Below are positions 36,622-44,332 of a stretch of 64,000 nucleotides of DNA, piece by piece. The position numbers and the translations under genes were made by a program. The notes under the pieces were generated by a model. It searched no databases, was not told where the DNA came from, and worked only from the letters and a program-made list of their open reading frames with translations. Source of the DNA: Streptomyces sp. NBC_00271 (GTDB taxonomy: Bacteria > Actinomycetota > Actinomycetes > Streptomycetales > Streptomycetaceae); the NCBI RefSeq assembly GCF_036178845.1, contig NZ_CP108070.1, positions 6,386,001-6,450,000 on the forward strand. The letters are read 5' to 3'. Numbering within the stretch: position 1 is the stretch's first letter; every line of letters starts with the position of its first letter.

Positions 36622-37089
36622 TCAGCGGGGCGGTCCCAGAACGACCTGCCCGTACTTGTCGGCGGCCTCGGCGAGCAGCTCCGGCTCGATCCGGAAGCCC
36701 TCGGGTCGAGGGGTGGCCAGATCGCGTCCGGCGTGCCGGAACATGCCCTCGATGCCGCCCGGGGTGCAGATCATCAGCAGGTCGGCGGTGTCGGAGGTGA
36801 TCCGGTAGCCGTGCGGGACGTTCCTGGGCAGATAGACGATGCCGCCCTCGGACAGCTCCATCTCCTGATCGCCGGACCAGACCAGCGCGGTCCCCTTGAT
36901 CAGCATGAAGACCTCGTCCTCACGGGTGTGCAGGTGGTACGGCGGCGCCTCGCCCTTGCTGACGCTGAACCGCCCGACGGTCAGCTGCCCGTCGGTGGCC
37001 GCGCTGTCCAGCAACACGGCGAAGACGCCGCCGTCGAGCCACTCGAGCTTCTGCTGCTGATCGGCCTGCGCGAGATAAGCCATGCTCAT
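36622..37089 (-). CDS. cupin-domain protein
   Basis: A 155-residue single-domain cupin. The metal-binding motif 1 is PPYHLHTREDEVFMLIKG and motif 2 is VYLPRNVPHGYRITSD. It may be a dioxygenase, isomerase or ligand-binding protein. ATG 37089 (MSMAYLAQ) was chosen because GGGGA sits 6-7 bases upstream; ATG 37083 is an alternative. First gene of the cupin-hydrolase unit, directly next to the paired operators. Confidence 0.87.
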   Translation of the reverse strand: MSMAYLAQADQQQKLEWLDGGVFAVLLDSAATDGQLTVGRFSVSKGEAPPYHLHTREDEVFMLIKGTALVWSGDQEMELSEGGIVYLPRNVPHGYRITSDTADLLMICTPGGIEGMFRHAGRDLATPRPEGFRIEPELLAEAADKYGQVVLGPPR

Positions 37090-37113
37090 GACCAGTCCCC
37101 TTCGTTGGCAGAT

Positions 37114-37164
37114 GCTGCGAATTCGAAGCACATCCCGACCTTACGTCTGCTTCGAATTCGCAGC
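37114..37164. promoter_or_regulatory. paired operator, perfect 17-bp inverted repeat
   Basis: GCTGCGAATTCGAAGCA (37114-37130) and its exact reverse complement (37148-37164) are separated by 17 bases. Each arm is itself nearly palindromic around GAATTC, so this looks like two MarR-dimer sites about three helical turns apart, between the divergent cupin and MarR genes. Confidence 0.85.
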
Positions 37165-37180
37165 AAGTAAACTCCTGGTC

Positions 37181-37702
37181 ATGCCGCACACCCCGCCCCC
37201 CGATCCCGAGCGACTGGATCCCGAGCAACTGGCCGCCTACTTCGCCCTGATGGAGGTCAGCAGCCTGCTCCAGCACGCCGTCGACCAGCAGCTGCGCGAC
37301 GAGGGCGGCCTCAGCTACACCCAGTTCCAGATCCTCGCCGTGCTCGGGCAGGCCCCCGAGGGGCAGCTGCGGATGACCGACATCGCCGACCGCCTGGTCC
37401 ACAGCCGCAGCGGACTGACCTATCAGGTGGCCCAGTTGGCCAAGGCGGGACTGGTCACCAGGGCACCCTCGGCGGACGACGAACGCAGCGTCAACGTCAC
37501 CGCCACCCCACAGGGCCACGAGCTCCTCGGCCGAGTGATGCCGGGCCACGTGACGGTCGTACGCAGGCTCCTCGTCACACCCCTGAACCGCTCCGACATC
37601 ACCACACTCAGCGACGTACTGGGCCGGGTCCGCACCCACATGCGCACGACCCCACCCCGATCGGCAACCCCCCGCCGCAAGCCCACAACACACCACGACT
37701 GA
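37181..37702 (+). CDS. MarR-family regulator, divergent from the cupin-hydrolase unit
   Basis: A 173-residue MarR protein. The winged helix includes LSYTQFQILAVLGQAPEGQL, MTDIADRLVHSRSGLTYQVA and the wing SADDERSVNVTATPQG. ATG 37181 is 17 bases downstream of the second operator arm; in-frame codons further upstream pass through the operator and are rejected. Probably represses itself and the divergent cupin-hydrolase genes, released by a small ligand or oxidant. Confidence 0.9.
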   Translation: MPHTPPPDPERLDPEQLAAYFALMEVSSLLQHAVDQQLRDEGGLSYTQFQILAVLGQAPEGQLRMTDIADRLVHSRSGLTYQVAQLAKAGLVTRAPSADDERSVNVTATPQGHELLGRVMPGHVTVVRRLLVTPLNRSDITTLSDVLGRVRTHMRTTPPRSATPRRKPTTHHD

Positions 37703-37763
37703 CCACCCGCAGCCGCCGACCACCCGAGGCCGCCACGCGTCGCATGGCCGCCATGCGACGCGA

Positions 37764-37878
37764 GGGGCCGTGCCGGTACGTCGCAAGCCCGTCGCTTACG
37801 CCCGGATCGAGCAGCGGCTCCCTCGCCCGGCCCACGTCTGATCCAGCGGCGACGGGCTCGACGTACCGGCACGGCCCC
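37764..37878. repeat. 115-bp hairpin element with about 30-bp terminal inverted repeats
   Basis: The left arm starts GGGGCCGTGCCGGTACGTCG (37764-37795) and the right arm (37849-37878) is its reverse complement: 20 bp perfect, a 2-base bulge, then 9 bp perfect. The spacer is 53 bases. Immediately left is a separate perfect dyad CGCGTCGCATGG-CCG-CCATGCGACGCG (37736-37762). No coding sequence. The shape resembles a small non-autonomous element or a structured RNA. Confidence 0.7.
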
Positions 37879-37926
37879 GACCCACCACCGGCACTGGCGC
37901 CCCACCACCTGCATTGGCGCCCCACA

Positions 37927-38649
37927 TCACCCCAGCCCCCACAACCCCTTCCCCAACGTGGTGAGCCCACCAATCAACGCCAGCAACAGCACCAGCATCC
38001 GCGCCCGCCGCTCCGGCACCCGTTCGGCAAGCATCCTCCCGACGGAGGCCCCCACCACCATCCCCGTCACCACGCCCCCCCACCGCGCCGCCCCAAGATG
38101 CGGAACGCCGTTCGAGGCCACCGAGAAGGCGTTCACCACCACCCCGTAGAACAGCGCGTTCGGCACGAACTCCCGTACCGTCCACCCCGCGTTGAGGGCG
38201 TACAGGGAGACCGGCGGACCCCCCACCCCCGCCGCGGAGTTCATGAACCCGCCCGCCGCCCCCGCGGCCACCGCGCCCCGCGTGCCCCGCAGCGCGGGCA
38301 GCCGGGCGCCCCGCATGACCACGACCACGGCCACCGTCACCAGCGCGCCCATGAAAATCAACAGTTCGGCGGGCGGCAGCCGCCGTGCGACCCAGCTGCC
38401 CACCGGCACGGTGAGCGCCGCCGCCAGACACAACGGCACCATCGCGCGCGGCCGCACCCGCTGCCACCCACCGGCCAGCCCCACGACGCAGATCGCCCCC
38501 GCGGCGCAGTTCGCGAGGACGACACCCTGGGCGGGCCCGAGCAGCAGCACGAGCGCCGGCACGGCGACGAGCGCGAAGCCCATCCCGGTCAGCCACTGCA
38601 CACAGGACCCCAACAGCACGATCCCGCCCAGCATCAACTCGCCCGTCAC
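37927..38649 (-). CDS. TauE/SafE-family membrane protein (sulfite/organosulfur exporter type)
   Basis: A 240-residue protein with about seven to eight membrane helices in two repeats. GGIVLLGSCVQWLTGMGFAL opens the first repeat and AAGAAGGFMNSAAGVGGPPV the second, matching the TauE/SafE duplicated motif. The family moves sulfite, sulfoacetate or related anions, or acts in metal and cofactor pathways. Monocistronic here, beginning at ATG 38649. Confidence 0.87.
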   Translation of the reverse strand: MTGELMLGGIVLLGSCVQWLTGMGFALVAVPALVLLLGPAQGVVLANCAAGAICVVGLAGGWQRVRPRAMVPLCLAAALTVPVGSWVARRLPPAELLIFMGALVTVAVVVVMRGARLPALRGTRGAVAAGAAGGFMNSAAGVGGPPVSLYALNAGWTVREFVPNALFYGVVVNAFSVASNGVPHLGAARWGGVVTGMVVGASVGRMLAERVPERRARMLVLLLALIGGLTTLGKGLWGLG

Positions 38650-38827
38650 CCACGCCCCTTACCCCACCCGGCACCCCCACACGCCCGTCACCACCCCCTC
38701 GCACAGCGTGAGCTGGCGGGGAGTTGGATCAGCCCTGCACGTCCGCTGGACGGCCCCGAACCAGCGCTAAGAGAGGCTGAAGTCGCTCCCGCAGCAAGCG
38801 GAGCACCCCCACCGCACGGAAGTTCTC

Positions 38828-38994
38828 ACGAAGCGCCGGATACGCAAGCGCGCCGCCGTCATCACCGTCTCCACCCTCGTTGCGGCGGGCGCCCTGGGCG
38901 TCGGGATCGGCACGTCGGCCGGCGCGGCCCCGCAGAAGCCGCCCACCAGGGCGCACGTTTCGAACAAGATCCGCGACACGCACGCCCGGCCGGT
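38828..38994 (+). pseudogene. remnant: secretion-signal fragment without a start codon
   Basis: Translation gives [20 protein letters not shown] then [20 protein letters not shown], a textbook Sec signal with cleavage region and start of a mature protein. No ATG, GTG or TTG precedes it in frame within the expected distance, and homology-like character stops after about 55 codons. It abuts an unrelated antisense remnant. Interpreted as the 5' piece of a secreted-protein gene left by recombination. Confidence 0.55.
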
Positions 38995-39130
38995 CTCGTC
39001 GCTGCGCGCGCTGATCACGATGATCGGCACGTCACCGCGGGTCCGCAGCGCCTTGCAGACGTCGAGGCCGTCGGTGTCGGGCAGGCCGAGATCGAGGAGG
39101 ACGACGTCGTACGGGCCCGCGCACAGCCGA
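38990..39130 (-). pseudogene. remnant: response-regulator receiver fragment
   Basis: The minus strand encodes [20 protein letters not shown] followed by [20 protein letters not shown], the phospho-Asp and beta4 region of an OmpR-type receiver. Both ends are missing: the frame continues into unrelated sequence after SDETGRA. It is a two-sided truncated pseudogene back to back with the signal-peptide remnant. Confidence 0.7.
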
Positions 39131-39134
39131 GCCT

Positions 39135-39422
39135 TAGTGCTTGAGAGTTAAGACACGGCGGTGTCGTGTGACACGGGGCACTTTCCGGAGTGGCGAGGCG
39201 TGTGGGCGGGCAGGTGCCGCTCGGAGCGGCCGGAGGAACCCTGCCGAAACCGGTGGATCTGACGACTCCGGTGGACTCCCGGTGGACCCTGACGGTCCGG
39301 AGTGATCACGTCGTGAGCGGGACATCTCACGATCCGATACTCCGGAAGGGAAATCCGGCCGCTCGTTAGACTGAGCCGACCGCAGTTGTGCGGTACAGAG
39401 ACAGATTGAGCGAGGAGCGCAC
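39135..39422 (+). promoter_or_regulatory. region upstream of lysC
   Basis: With the two remnants this makes up the 773-base gap 38650-39422. It should hold the lysC promoter. TAGACT at 39367-39372 resembles a -10 element. A small leader hairpin ACCGCA-GTTG-TGCGGT lies at 39379-39394. GAGGAG at 39412-39417 is the lysC ribosome-binding site. No gene was seen in this stretch. Confidence 0.5.
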
Positions 39423-40700
39423 GTGGGCCTTGTCGTGCAGAAGTACGGAGGCTCCTCCGTAGCCGATGCCGAGGGCATCAAGCGCGTCGCCAAGCGAATC
39501 GTGGAAGCGAAGAAGAACGGCCACCAGGTGGTCGTGGTCGTTTCCGCGATGGGCGACACGACGGACGAGCTGATCGATCTCGCCGAGCAGGTATCTCCGA
39601 TGCCCAGCGGACGAGAGTTCGACATGCTGCTGACCGCCGGAGAGCGGATCTCCATGGCCCTGCTGGCGATGGCGATCAAAAACCTGGGCCACAGCGCCCA
39701 GAGCTTCACCGGCAGCCAGGCAGGCGTCATCACCGACTCGGTCCACAACAAAGCGCGGATCATCGACGTCACGCCCGGCCGTATCCGGACGGCGCTCGAC
39801 GAGGGCAACATCGCCATCGTCGCCGGCTTCCAGGGCGTCTCGCAGGACAAGAAGGACATCACCACGCTCGGGCGCGGCGGGTCCGACACCACGGCCGTCG
39901 CGCTCGCCGCGGCGCTGGACGCCGAGGTCTGCGAGATTTACACCGACGTGGACGGCGTGTTCACCGCCGACCCGCGGGTGGTGAAGAAGGCGAAGAAGAT
40001 CGACTGGATCTCCTTCGAGGACATGCTGGAGCTCGCCGCCTCCGGCTCCAAGGTGCTGCTCCACCGCTGTGTGGAGTACGCCCGCCGCTACAACATCCCG
40101 ATCCATGTGCGCTCGTCCTTCAGCGGACTCCAGGGCACCTGGGTCAGCAGTGCACCGATCAAGCAAGGGGACCAGAAGGTGGAGCAGGCCATCATTTCCG
40201 GTGTCGCTCACGACACCTCCGAGGCCAAGGTCACGGTCGTCGGTGTTCCGGACAAGCCGGGCGAGGCCGCCTCGATCTTCCGCGCCATCGCCGACGCCGA
40301 GATCAACATCGACATGGTCGTGCAGAACGTGTCCGCCGCCTCCACCGGCCTGACGGACATCTCCTTCACCCTCCCCAAGACCGAGGGCCGCAAGGCCATC
40401 GACGCCTTGGAGAAGGCGAGGAACGTGATCGGCTTCGACTCGCTGCGCTACGACGACCAGATCGGCAAGATCTCGCTCGTCGGCGCGGGCATGAAGACGA
40501 ACCCGGGTGTCACGGCCGGCTTCTTCGAGGCGCTGTCCGACGCGGGGGTGAACATCGAGCTGATCTCCACCTCCGAGATCCGCATCTCGGTGGTCACGCG
40601 TGCCGACGACGTCCCCGAGGCCGTCCGCGCGGTGCACACCGCCTTCGGACTCGACTCCGACAGCGACGAGGCCGTCGTCTACGGAGGCACCGGACGATGA
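39423..40700 (+). CDS. lysC: aspartate kinase, alpha subunit
   Basis: A 425-residue aspartokinase catalysing the first step to lysine (diaminopimelate), threonine, methionine and isoleucine. [20 protein letters not shown] is the N-terminal kinase motif, and [20 protein letters not shown] binds nucleotide and aspartate. Two C-terminal ACT domains ([38 protein letters not shown]) give feedback control. The start is GTG 39423 with GAGGAG upstream. A separate beta subunit can start inside it at 40179, as known for actinobacterial aspartokinases. It is followed by the relay ORF and asd. Confidence 0.96.
   Translation: MGLVVQKYGGSSVADAEGIKRVAKRIVEAKKNGHQVVVVVSAMGDTTDELIDLAEQVSPMPSGREFDMLLTAGERISMALLAMAIKNLGHSAQSFTGSQAGVITDSVHNKARIIDVTPGRIRTALDEGNIAIVAGFQGVSQDKKDITTLGRGGSDTTAVALAAALDAEVCEIYTDVDGVFTADPRVVKKAKKIDWISFEDMLELAASGSKVLLHRCVEYARRYNIPIHVRSSFSGLQGTWVSSAPIKQGDQKVEQAIISGVAHDTSEAKVTVVGVPDKPGEAASIFRAIADAEINIDMVVQNVSAASTGLTDISFTLPKTEGRKAIDALEKARNVIGFDSLRYDDQIGKISLVGAGMKTNPGVTAGFFEALSDAGVNIELISTSEIRISVVTRADDVPEAVRAVHTAFGLDSDSDEAVVYGGTGR
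40179..40700 (+). CDS. aspartate kinase beta subunit from an internal start
   Basis: An in-frame GTG at 40179 (codon 253 of lysC) is preceded by AAGGGGA with about 6-7 bases spacing. The product would be 173 residues beginning [20 protein letters not shown], exactly both ACT domains. This matches the overlapping alpha/beta arrangement established for Corynebacterium and other actinobacterial aspartokinases. Expression here is inferred from the conserved layout. Confidence 0.75.
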   Translation: MEQAIISGVAHDTSEAKVTVVGVPDKPGEAASIFRAIADAEINIDMVVQNVSAASTGLTDISFTLPKTEGRKAIDALEKARNVIGFDSLRYDDQIGKISLVGAGMKTNPGVTAGFFEALSDAGVNIELISTSEIRISVVTRADDVPEAVRAVHTAFGLDSDSDEAVVYGGTGR

Positions 40701-40735
40701 CCGTCCTCTCGTACGGCGGCACTGGCCGCCGCTGA
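40697..40735 (+). CDS. 12-codon relay ORF between lysC and asd
   Basis: The ORF ATG...TGA encodes [12 protein letters not shown]. Its ATG overlaps the lysC stop (ATGA) and its stop overlaps the asd start (TGATG), so ribosomes can pass from lysC through it to asd. The peptide echoes the LysC C-terminus (VVYGGTGR), suggesting a partial duplication of the lysC 3' end. No Shine-Dalgarno sequence is visible before asd, which fits dependence on reinitiation. Confidence 0.55.
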   Translation: MTVLSYGGTGRR

Positions 40736-41793
40736 TGACCAGGCCGGCAGGACCGACGCTGGCGGTCGTGGGTGCGACCGGGGCCGTCGGCACGGTCATG
40801 CTCCAGATCCTGTCCCAGCACGCGGACATCTGGGGCGAGATCCGTCTGCTCGCCTCCCCGCGCTCGGCCGGCCGCAAGCTGGCCGTGCGCGGCGAGGAAG
40901 TCGAGGTGGTGGCGCTCAGTGAGGCCGCCTTCGACGGGGTCGACGTCGCGATGTTCGACGTCCCCGACGAGGTGGCCGCGCAGTGGGCGCCGATCGCCGC
41001 GGCCAAGGGCGTCATCGTGGTCGACAACTCGGGCGCGTTCCGGATGGACCCGGACGTGCCGCTGGTCGTCCCCGAGGTGAATCCGCACGCCGCGCGCGTG
41101 CGCCCGCGCGGGATCATCTCCAACCCGAACTGCACCACCCTCTCCATGATCGTGGCGCTCGGCGCGCTGCACGCCGAGTTCGGCCTGCGCGAGCTGGTGG
41201 TCTCCTCGTACCAGGCGGTGAGCGGTGCCGGGCGCGCGGGCGTCGACACCCTGCGCCAGCAGCTGTCCCTCGTCGCCGGTACGGAACTGGGGACCAGCCC
41301 CGGTGACGTACGCCGGGCCGTGGGCGACAACACGGGCCCCTTCCCGGAGCCGGTGGCGCTGAACGTCGTCCCGTGGGCCGGGTCGCTGCGCGAGGACGGT
41401 TGGTCCTCGGAGGAGATGAAGGTGCGGGACGAGTCCCGCAAGATCCTCGGGCTGCCGGCCCTGCCCGTGGCCGTGACCTGCGTCCGCGTCCCGGTCGTGA
41501 CCACGCACTCCCTCACCGTGCACGCCCGCTTCGAGGGCAAGGTCACCGTGACCAAGGCCCGCGAGATCCTGGCCACCGCGCCCGGAGTCGTCCTGTTCGA
41601 CAATCCGGCCGCCGGTGAGTTCCCCACCCCCGCGGACGTCGTCGGCACCGACCCGACCTGGGTGGGCCGCGTCCGCCGGGCCCTCGACGACCCGACCGCC
41701 CTCGAACTCTTCGTCTGCGGCGACAACCTCCGCAAGGGCGCCGCCCTCAACACGGCCCAGATCGCGGAACTGGTGGCGGCGGAGCTGTTCTAG
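40735..41793 (+). CDS. asd: aspartate-semialdehyde dehydrogenase
   Basis: A 352-residue Asd, which reduces aspartyl phosphate to the semialdehyde, the next step after LysC. The NADP loop is [14 protein letters not shown], the catalytic Cys lies in [16 protein letters not shown], and [13 protein letters not shown] and the late His-containing [10 protein letters not shown] complete the active site. ATG 40735 is one base inside the relay ORF stop. A terminator-like hairpin lies 240 bases downstream. Confidence 0.96.
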   Translation: MTRPAGPTLAVVGATGAVGTVMLQILSQHADIWGEIRLLASPRSAGRKLAVRGEEVEVVALSEAAFDGVDVAMFDVPDEVAAQWAPIAAAKGVIVVDNSGAFRMDPDVPLVVPEVNPHAARVRPRGIISNPNCTTLSMIVALGALHAEFGLRELVVSSYQAVSGAGRAGVDTLRQQLSLVAGTELGTSPGDVRRAVGDNTGPFPEPVALNVVPWAGSLREDGWSSEEMKVRDESRKILGLPALPVAVTCVRVPVVTTHSLTVHARFEGKVTVTKAREILATAPGVVLFDNPAAGEFPTPADVVGTDPTWVGRVRRALDDPTALELFVCGDNLRKGAALNTAQIAELVAAELF

Positions 41794-41981
41794 ACAGCCG
41801 CGTCAGCCGGGGCTCCGTGCGGTGGCGCCCGCCGTAGCCGCGAACCGATTTCGGTGGCACGCCTCCGAGCGTCGTCCTGCCCGGCCGGTGGGTTTCCCTG
41901 CGCAGTGTGTCCAGGGGGCAAAAACTCCCTGGCCATGGCCGGATTCGTTTGTAGGATCTGTGTCAGTTGTGTGGCCGGAAT

Positions 41982-41997
41982 AATGGTCCAGACCACT
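41982..41997 (+). promoter_or_regulatory. DasR-responsive-element-like site
   Basis: AATGGTCCAGACCACT differs at two positions from the dre pattern ACTGGTCTAGACCACT recalled for the GntR-family regulator DasR of Streptomyces (N-acetylglucosamine control). It lies in the 623-base gap between asd and the sigma factor gene. Occupancy is untested. Confidence 0.5.
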
Positions 41998-42030
41998 TGT
42001 ACAGGACCCGCTTGGCGTTCGAAGATTTCC

Positions 42031-42066
42031 CTCCCCGTTCTCCGCAACCGCGCGGAGGGCGGGGAG
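42031..42066 (+). terminator. terminator-like hairpin after the lysC-asd operon
   Basis: CTCCCCG-TT-CTCCGC pairs with GCGGAG-GG-CGGGGAG over an AACCGC loop: two perfect stem sections separated by a 2x2 internal loop. No U-tract. It could terminate asd transcription or sit in the sigma-gene leader. Confidence 0.5.
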
Positions 42067-42225
42067 CGTCTTTGCGGTCGCCCTGAACGGGTGTCCGGGG
42101 GCGGCACGGCATAACGGGGCATAGGGGATGAGCTAGTACGCATGAGGGCATTCAATGCACTGCCAGGCGCGCTTCCGGTCGCGTCGGCAGGCGTTCGGGC
42201 ACATGGTCCGGCGGGCGTTGCGAGG

Positions 42226-42345
42226 TGCGTGGGGGCGGGTCTTGTGGAGCGCGTGGGGGCGGGCGTTGTGCGGCGTGTGGGGACGGGTGTCGTGGGGTGC
42301 GTGGGGACGGGCGTCGTGGGGTGCGTGGGAGCGGGCGCTTCGGCC
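42226..42345 (+). repeat. 24-bp tandem repeat, five units
   Basis: Five degenerate 24-bp units, each close to TGCGTGGGGACGGGCGTCGT plus GGGG, run head to tail in the gap before the sigma factor gene. Read in one frame they would give an 8-residue repeat (CVGTGVVG-like). The encompassing reading frame (42142-42519) lacks other support and is not called a gene. No unit-spacer pattern, so not CRISPR. Confidence 0.8.
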
Positions 42346-42416
42346 GGTGTGAACCCTGGAGCGAATGTGATGCCTGTCGCGTACAACCCTGACGGGGGTA
42401 AGCGTGTCCAACTGGC

Positions 42417-43085
42417 GTGGCAGAGGTTCTCGAATTCACCGCGGTACAGACCAGGGTCATGCCCCTGCGTCCACCCCGCCGACTCCGCAGCCCCGGCGTG
42501 CCCGGCGGCATGCCGGTGATCGCGCCCATGCCCGCAGCGCGGCCCGCCCGCATACCGAGTCAGCGCGACGGCGCTGAAGACAGCATGGCCGCCGGCACCA
42601 CGGTCGACCATCTCACCGAGACCTACCGCGCCCACTACCGGTCGCTGCTGGGCCTCGCGGCACTTCTGCTCGACGACACCGCCTCCTGCGAGGACGTCGT
42701 CCAGGAGGCCTTCATCCGCGTGCACTCGGCGCGCAAACGCGTCCGTGACCCCGAGAAGACGCTCGCGTATCTGCGTCAGACCGTCGTCAACCTCTCGCGC
42801 TCCGCGCTGCGCCGGCGCATCCTCGGCCTCAAGCTCCTCTCGAAGCCGATGCCCGACATGGCGAGCGCGGAGGAGGGCGCCTACGACCAGCTGGAGCGCG
42901 ACGCCCTCATCAAGGCGATGAAGGGCCTGCAGCGCCGTCAGCGCGAGGTCCTCGTCCTGCGCTACTTCGCGGACATGACCGAGGCCCAGGTCGCCGAGAC
43001 CCTCGGGATATCGCTCGGGTCGGTCAAGGCGTACGGCTCGCGCGGCATCGCGGCGCTCCGTGTCGCCATGGAGGCCCCGGCATGA
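42417..43085 (+). CDS. ECF-type RNA polymerase sigma factor (SigE-like subfamily)
   Basis: About 222 residues. Region 2 is YRAHYRSLLGLAALLLDDTA and CEDVVQEAFIRVHSARKRVR; region 4 is LQRRQREVLVLRYFADMTEA and VAETLGISLGSVKAYGSRGI. The first 60 residues (Pro/Arg-rich) are poorly constrained, and the start could be GTG 42417 or an in-frame ATG such as 42510. The stop overlaps the following membrane-protein gene (ATGA), the usual sigma/anti-sigma layout. A DasR-like site and a tandem repeat lie upstream. Confidence 0.9.
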   Translation: MAEVLEFTAVQTRVMPLRPPRRLRSPGVPGGMPVIAPMPAARPARIPSQRDGAEDSMAAGTTVDHLTETYRAHYRSLLGLAALLLDDTASCEDVVQEAFIRVHSARKRVRDPEKTLAYLRQTVVNLSRSALRRRILGLKLLSKPMPDMASAEEGAYDQLERDALIKAMKGLQRRQREVLVLRYFADMTEAQVAETLGISLGSVKAYGSRGIAALRVAMEAPA

Positions 43086-44332
43086 GCCAGCGACGCGACA
43101 ACCACGACCGACACGAGCCCTTCGAGCGGCATGCGCCGACACACCGGCCCACGCCGGCCGAAGACGAGCACGAGCAAGAGCACGAGCACGAGCAGCAAGC
43201 TGGGAACGGAACTGTGAACCACGGCCCCGACGCAAACGGCCCCCACCCGCAGGGCCCGGACGCACAGGGCCCGCGCGCACTGGGCCCGCACGCACTGGGC
43301 TCGGACAGGTCCGGTTCGGACGAGCTGGGCTCCGACGGGTTCGGTTCGGACGAGCTGGCGCTGCGCCGGCTGCTGCACCAGGCCGTCCAGGAGATCGAAC
43401 CCACCGACGGCACGCTGGAGCACCTGCGCCGCGCGGTCCCCGCACGACGGGCCCGCAAGCGTCAGGCCATCGTCGGCGTGGCCGCGGCCGCGCTCTTCAT
43501 CGGCACCGCCGTCCCCGCCCTCGTGCACGTCTCGAACGCCTCCGGGTCGAACGCCGACCCGTCCATAGCGGGCAACAGCTCACAGGCCCAGGGCGGCACC
43601 AGCCAGGGCAAGGGCCCCGACGGCGGCGAGAGCTCCGTGGGCGGCAGCTCAGGCACCTCCAAGGGCACGGGCAAGGGCAGCCAGACCGGTACGCCCGACA
43701 AGGGCAAGGGGACGAACACCGGATCGGCCACGGGCGGCCCCGATCCCTCGGCCTCGGCCTCGATCTCGCCCGCGTGCACACCGGCGCAGCTCGGCGGAGC
43801 CACCAGTACCGTCGGCACCCCGGACGCCACCGGCGCGGTCTACGGCTCCTTCACCCTGTCGAACGTCTCGGCCACCAGCTGCACCGTCAGCGGCGCGGGC
43901 ACGCTCGGCACCCTCGCGCAGGGCGCCGCGGACTCGGCCAAGATCAGTGTGGTGACGCATGTGGCGGGCGACGCGGCCACCGGGCTGCCCGACCCCACCA
44001 CGGAGGTCGCCTCGGTGGTGCTGAAGCCGAGCGCCTCGTACGTCGTGAAGTTCGCCTGGGTGCCCTCGGAGACCTGTCCGACCACCGGCGGCGGTCAGCC
44101 CTCGCCGACCCCGACCACCACCACGGACGGCGCCACCAACACGGGCGGCACCGGCACGGACACCGGTGGCACCGGCACCTCGACCCAGATGGTGACGGAG
44201 GACGGCGGACTGGCCGACGGCAGCGTCACCGTGTCGTACACGGCGGAGACGGGCGCGGCGACGGCCACGACGACCGTGTCCAACGCGTGTGCCGGGACGA
44301 TCTACCGGACGGGGATGTTGTCGGCGTCCTGA
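43082..44332 (+). CDS. single-pass membrane partner of the sigma factor, DUF4232-like ectodomain
   Basis: A 416-residue protein coupled to the sigma gene by ATGA. A cytoplasmic N-terminal region of about 120 residues includes an Asp/Gly/Leu low-complexity run (GSDELGSDGFGSDELALRRL) and a short helical stretch LLHQAVQEIEPTDGTLEHLR. One membrane helix (AIVGVAAAALFIGTAVPALV) follows, then a Gly/Ser/Lys linker. The extracellular domain has paired Cys (SPACTPAQLGG, SATSCTVSGAG) resembling DUF4232. There is no zinc-type anti-sigma motif, but position suggests it modulates the sigma factor. Confidence 0.75.
   Translation: MSQRRDNHDRHEPFERHAPTHRPTPAEDEHEQEHEHEQQAGNGTVNHGPDANGPHPQGPDAQGPRALGPHALGSDRSGSDELGSDGFGSDELALRRLLHQAVQEIEPTDGTLEHLRRAVPARRARKRQAIVGVAAAALFIGTAVPALVHVSNASGSNADPSIAGNSSQAQGGTSQGKGPDGGESSVGGSSGTSKGTGKGSQTGTPDKGKGTNTGSATGGPDPSASASISPACTPAQLGGATSTVGTPDATGAVYGSFTLSNVSATSCTVSGAGTLGTLAQGAADSAKISVVTHVAGDAATGLPDPTTEVASVVLKPSASYVVKFAWVPSETCPTTGGGQPSPTPTTTTDGATNTGGTGTDTGGTGTSTQMVTEDGGLADGSVTVSYTAETGAATATTTVSNACAGTIYRTGMLSAS

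Noticed and set aside
42226..42345. Regular repeats considered as a CRISPR array.
   Set aside because: Units are contiguous without unique spacers, degenerate, and no cas gene is present.
42142..42519. Open frame containing the 24-bp repeats, giving an octapeptide repeat (CVGTGVVG-like).
   Set aside because: No convincing ribosome-binding site or homologous domain, and it overlaps the sigma gene start. The repeat is reported as DNA structure instead.
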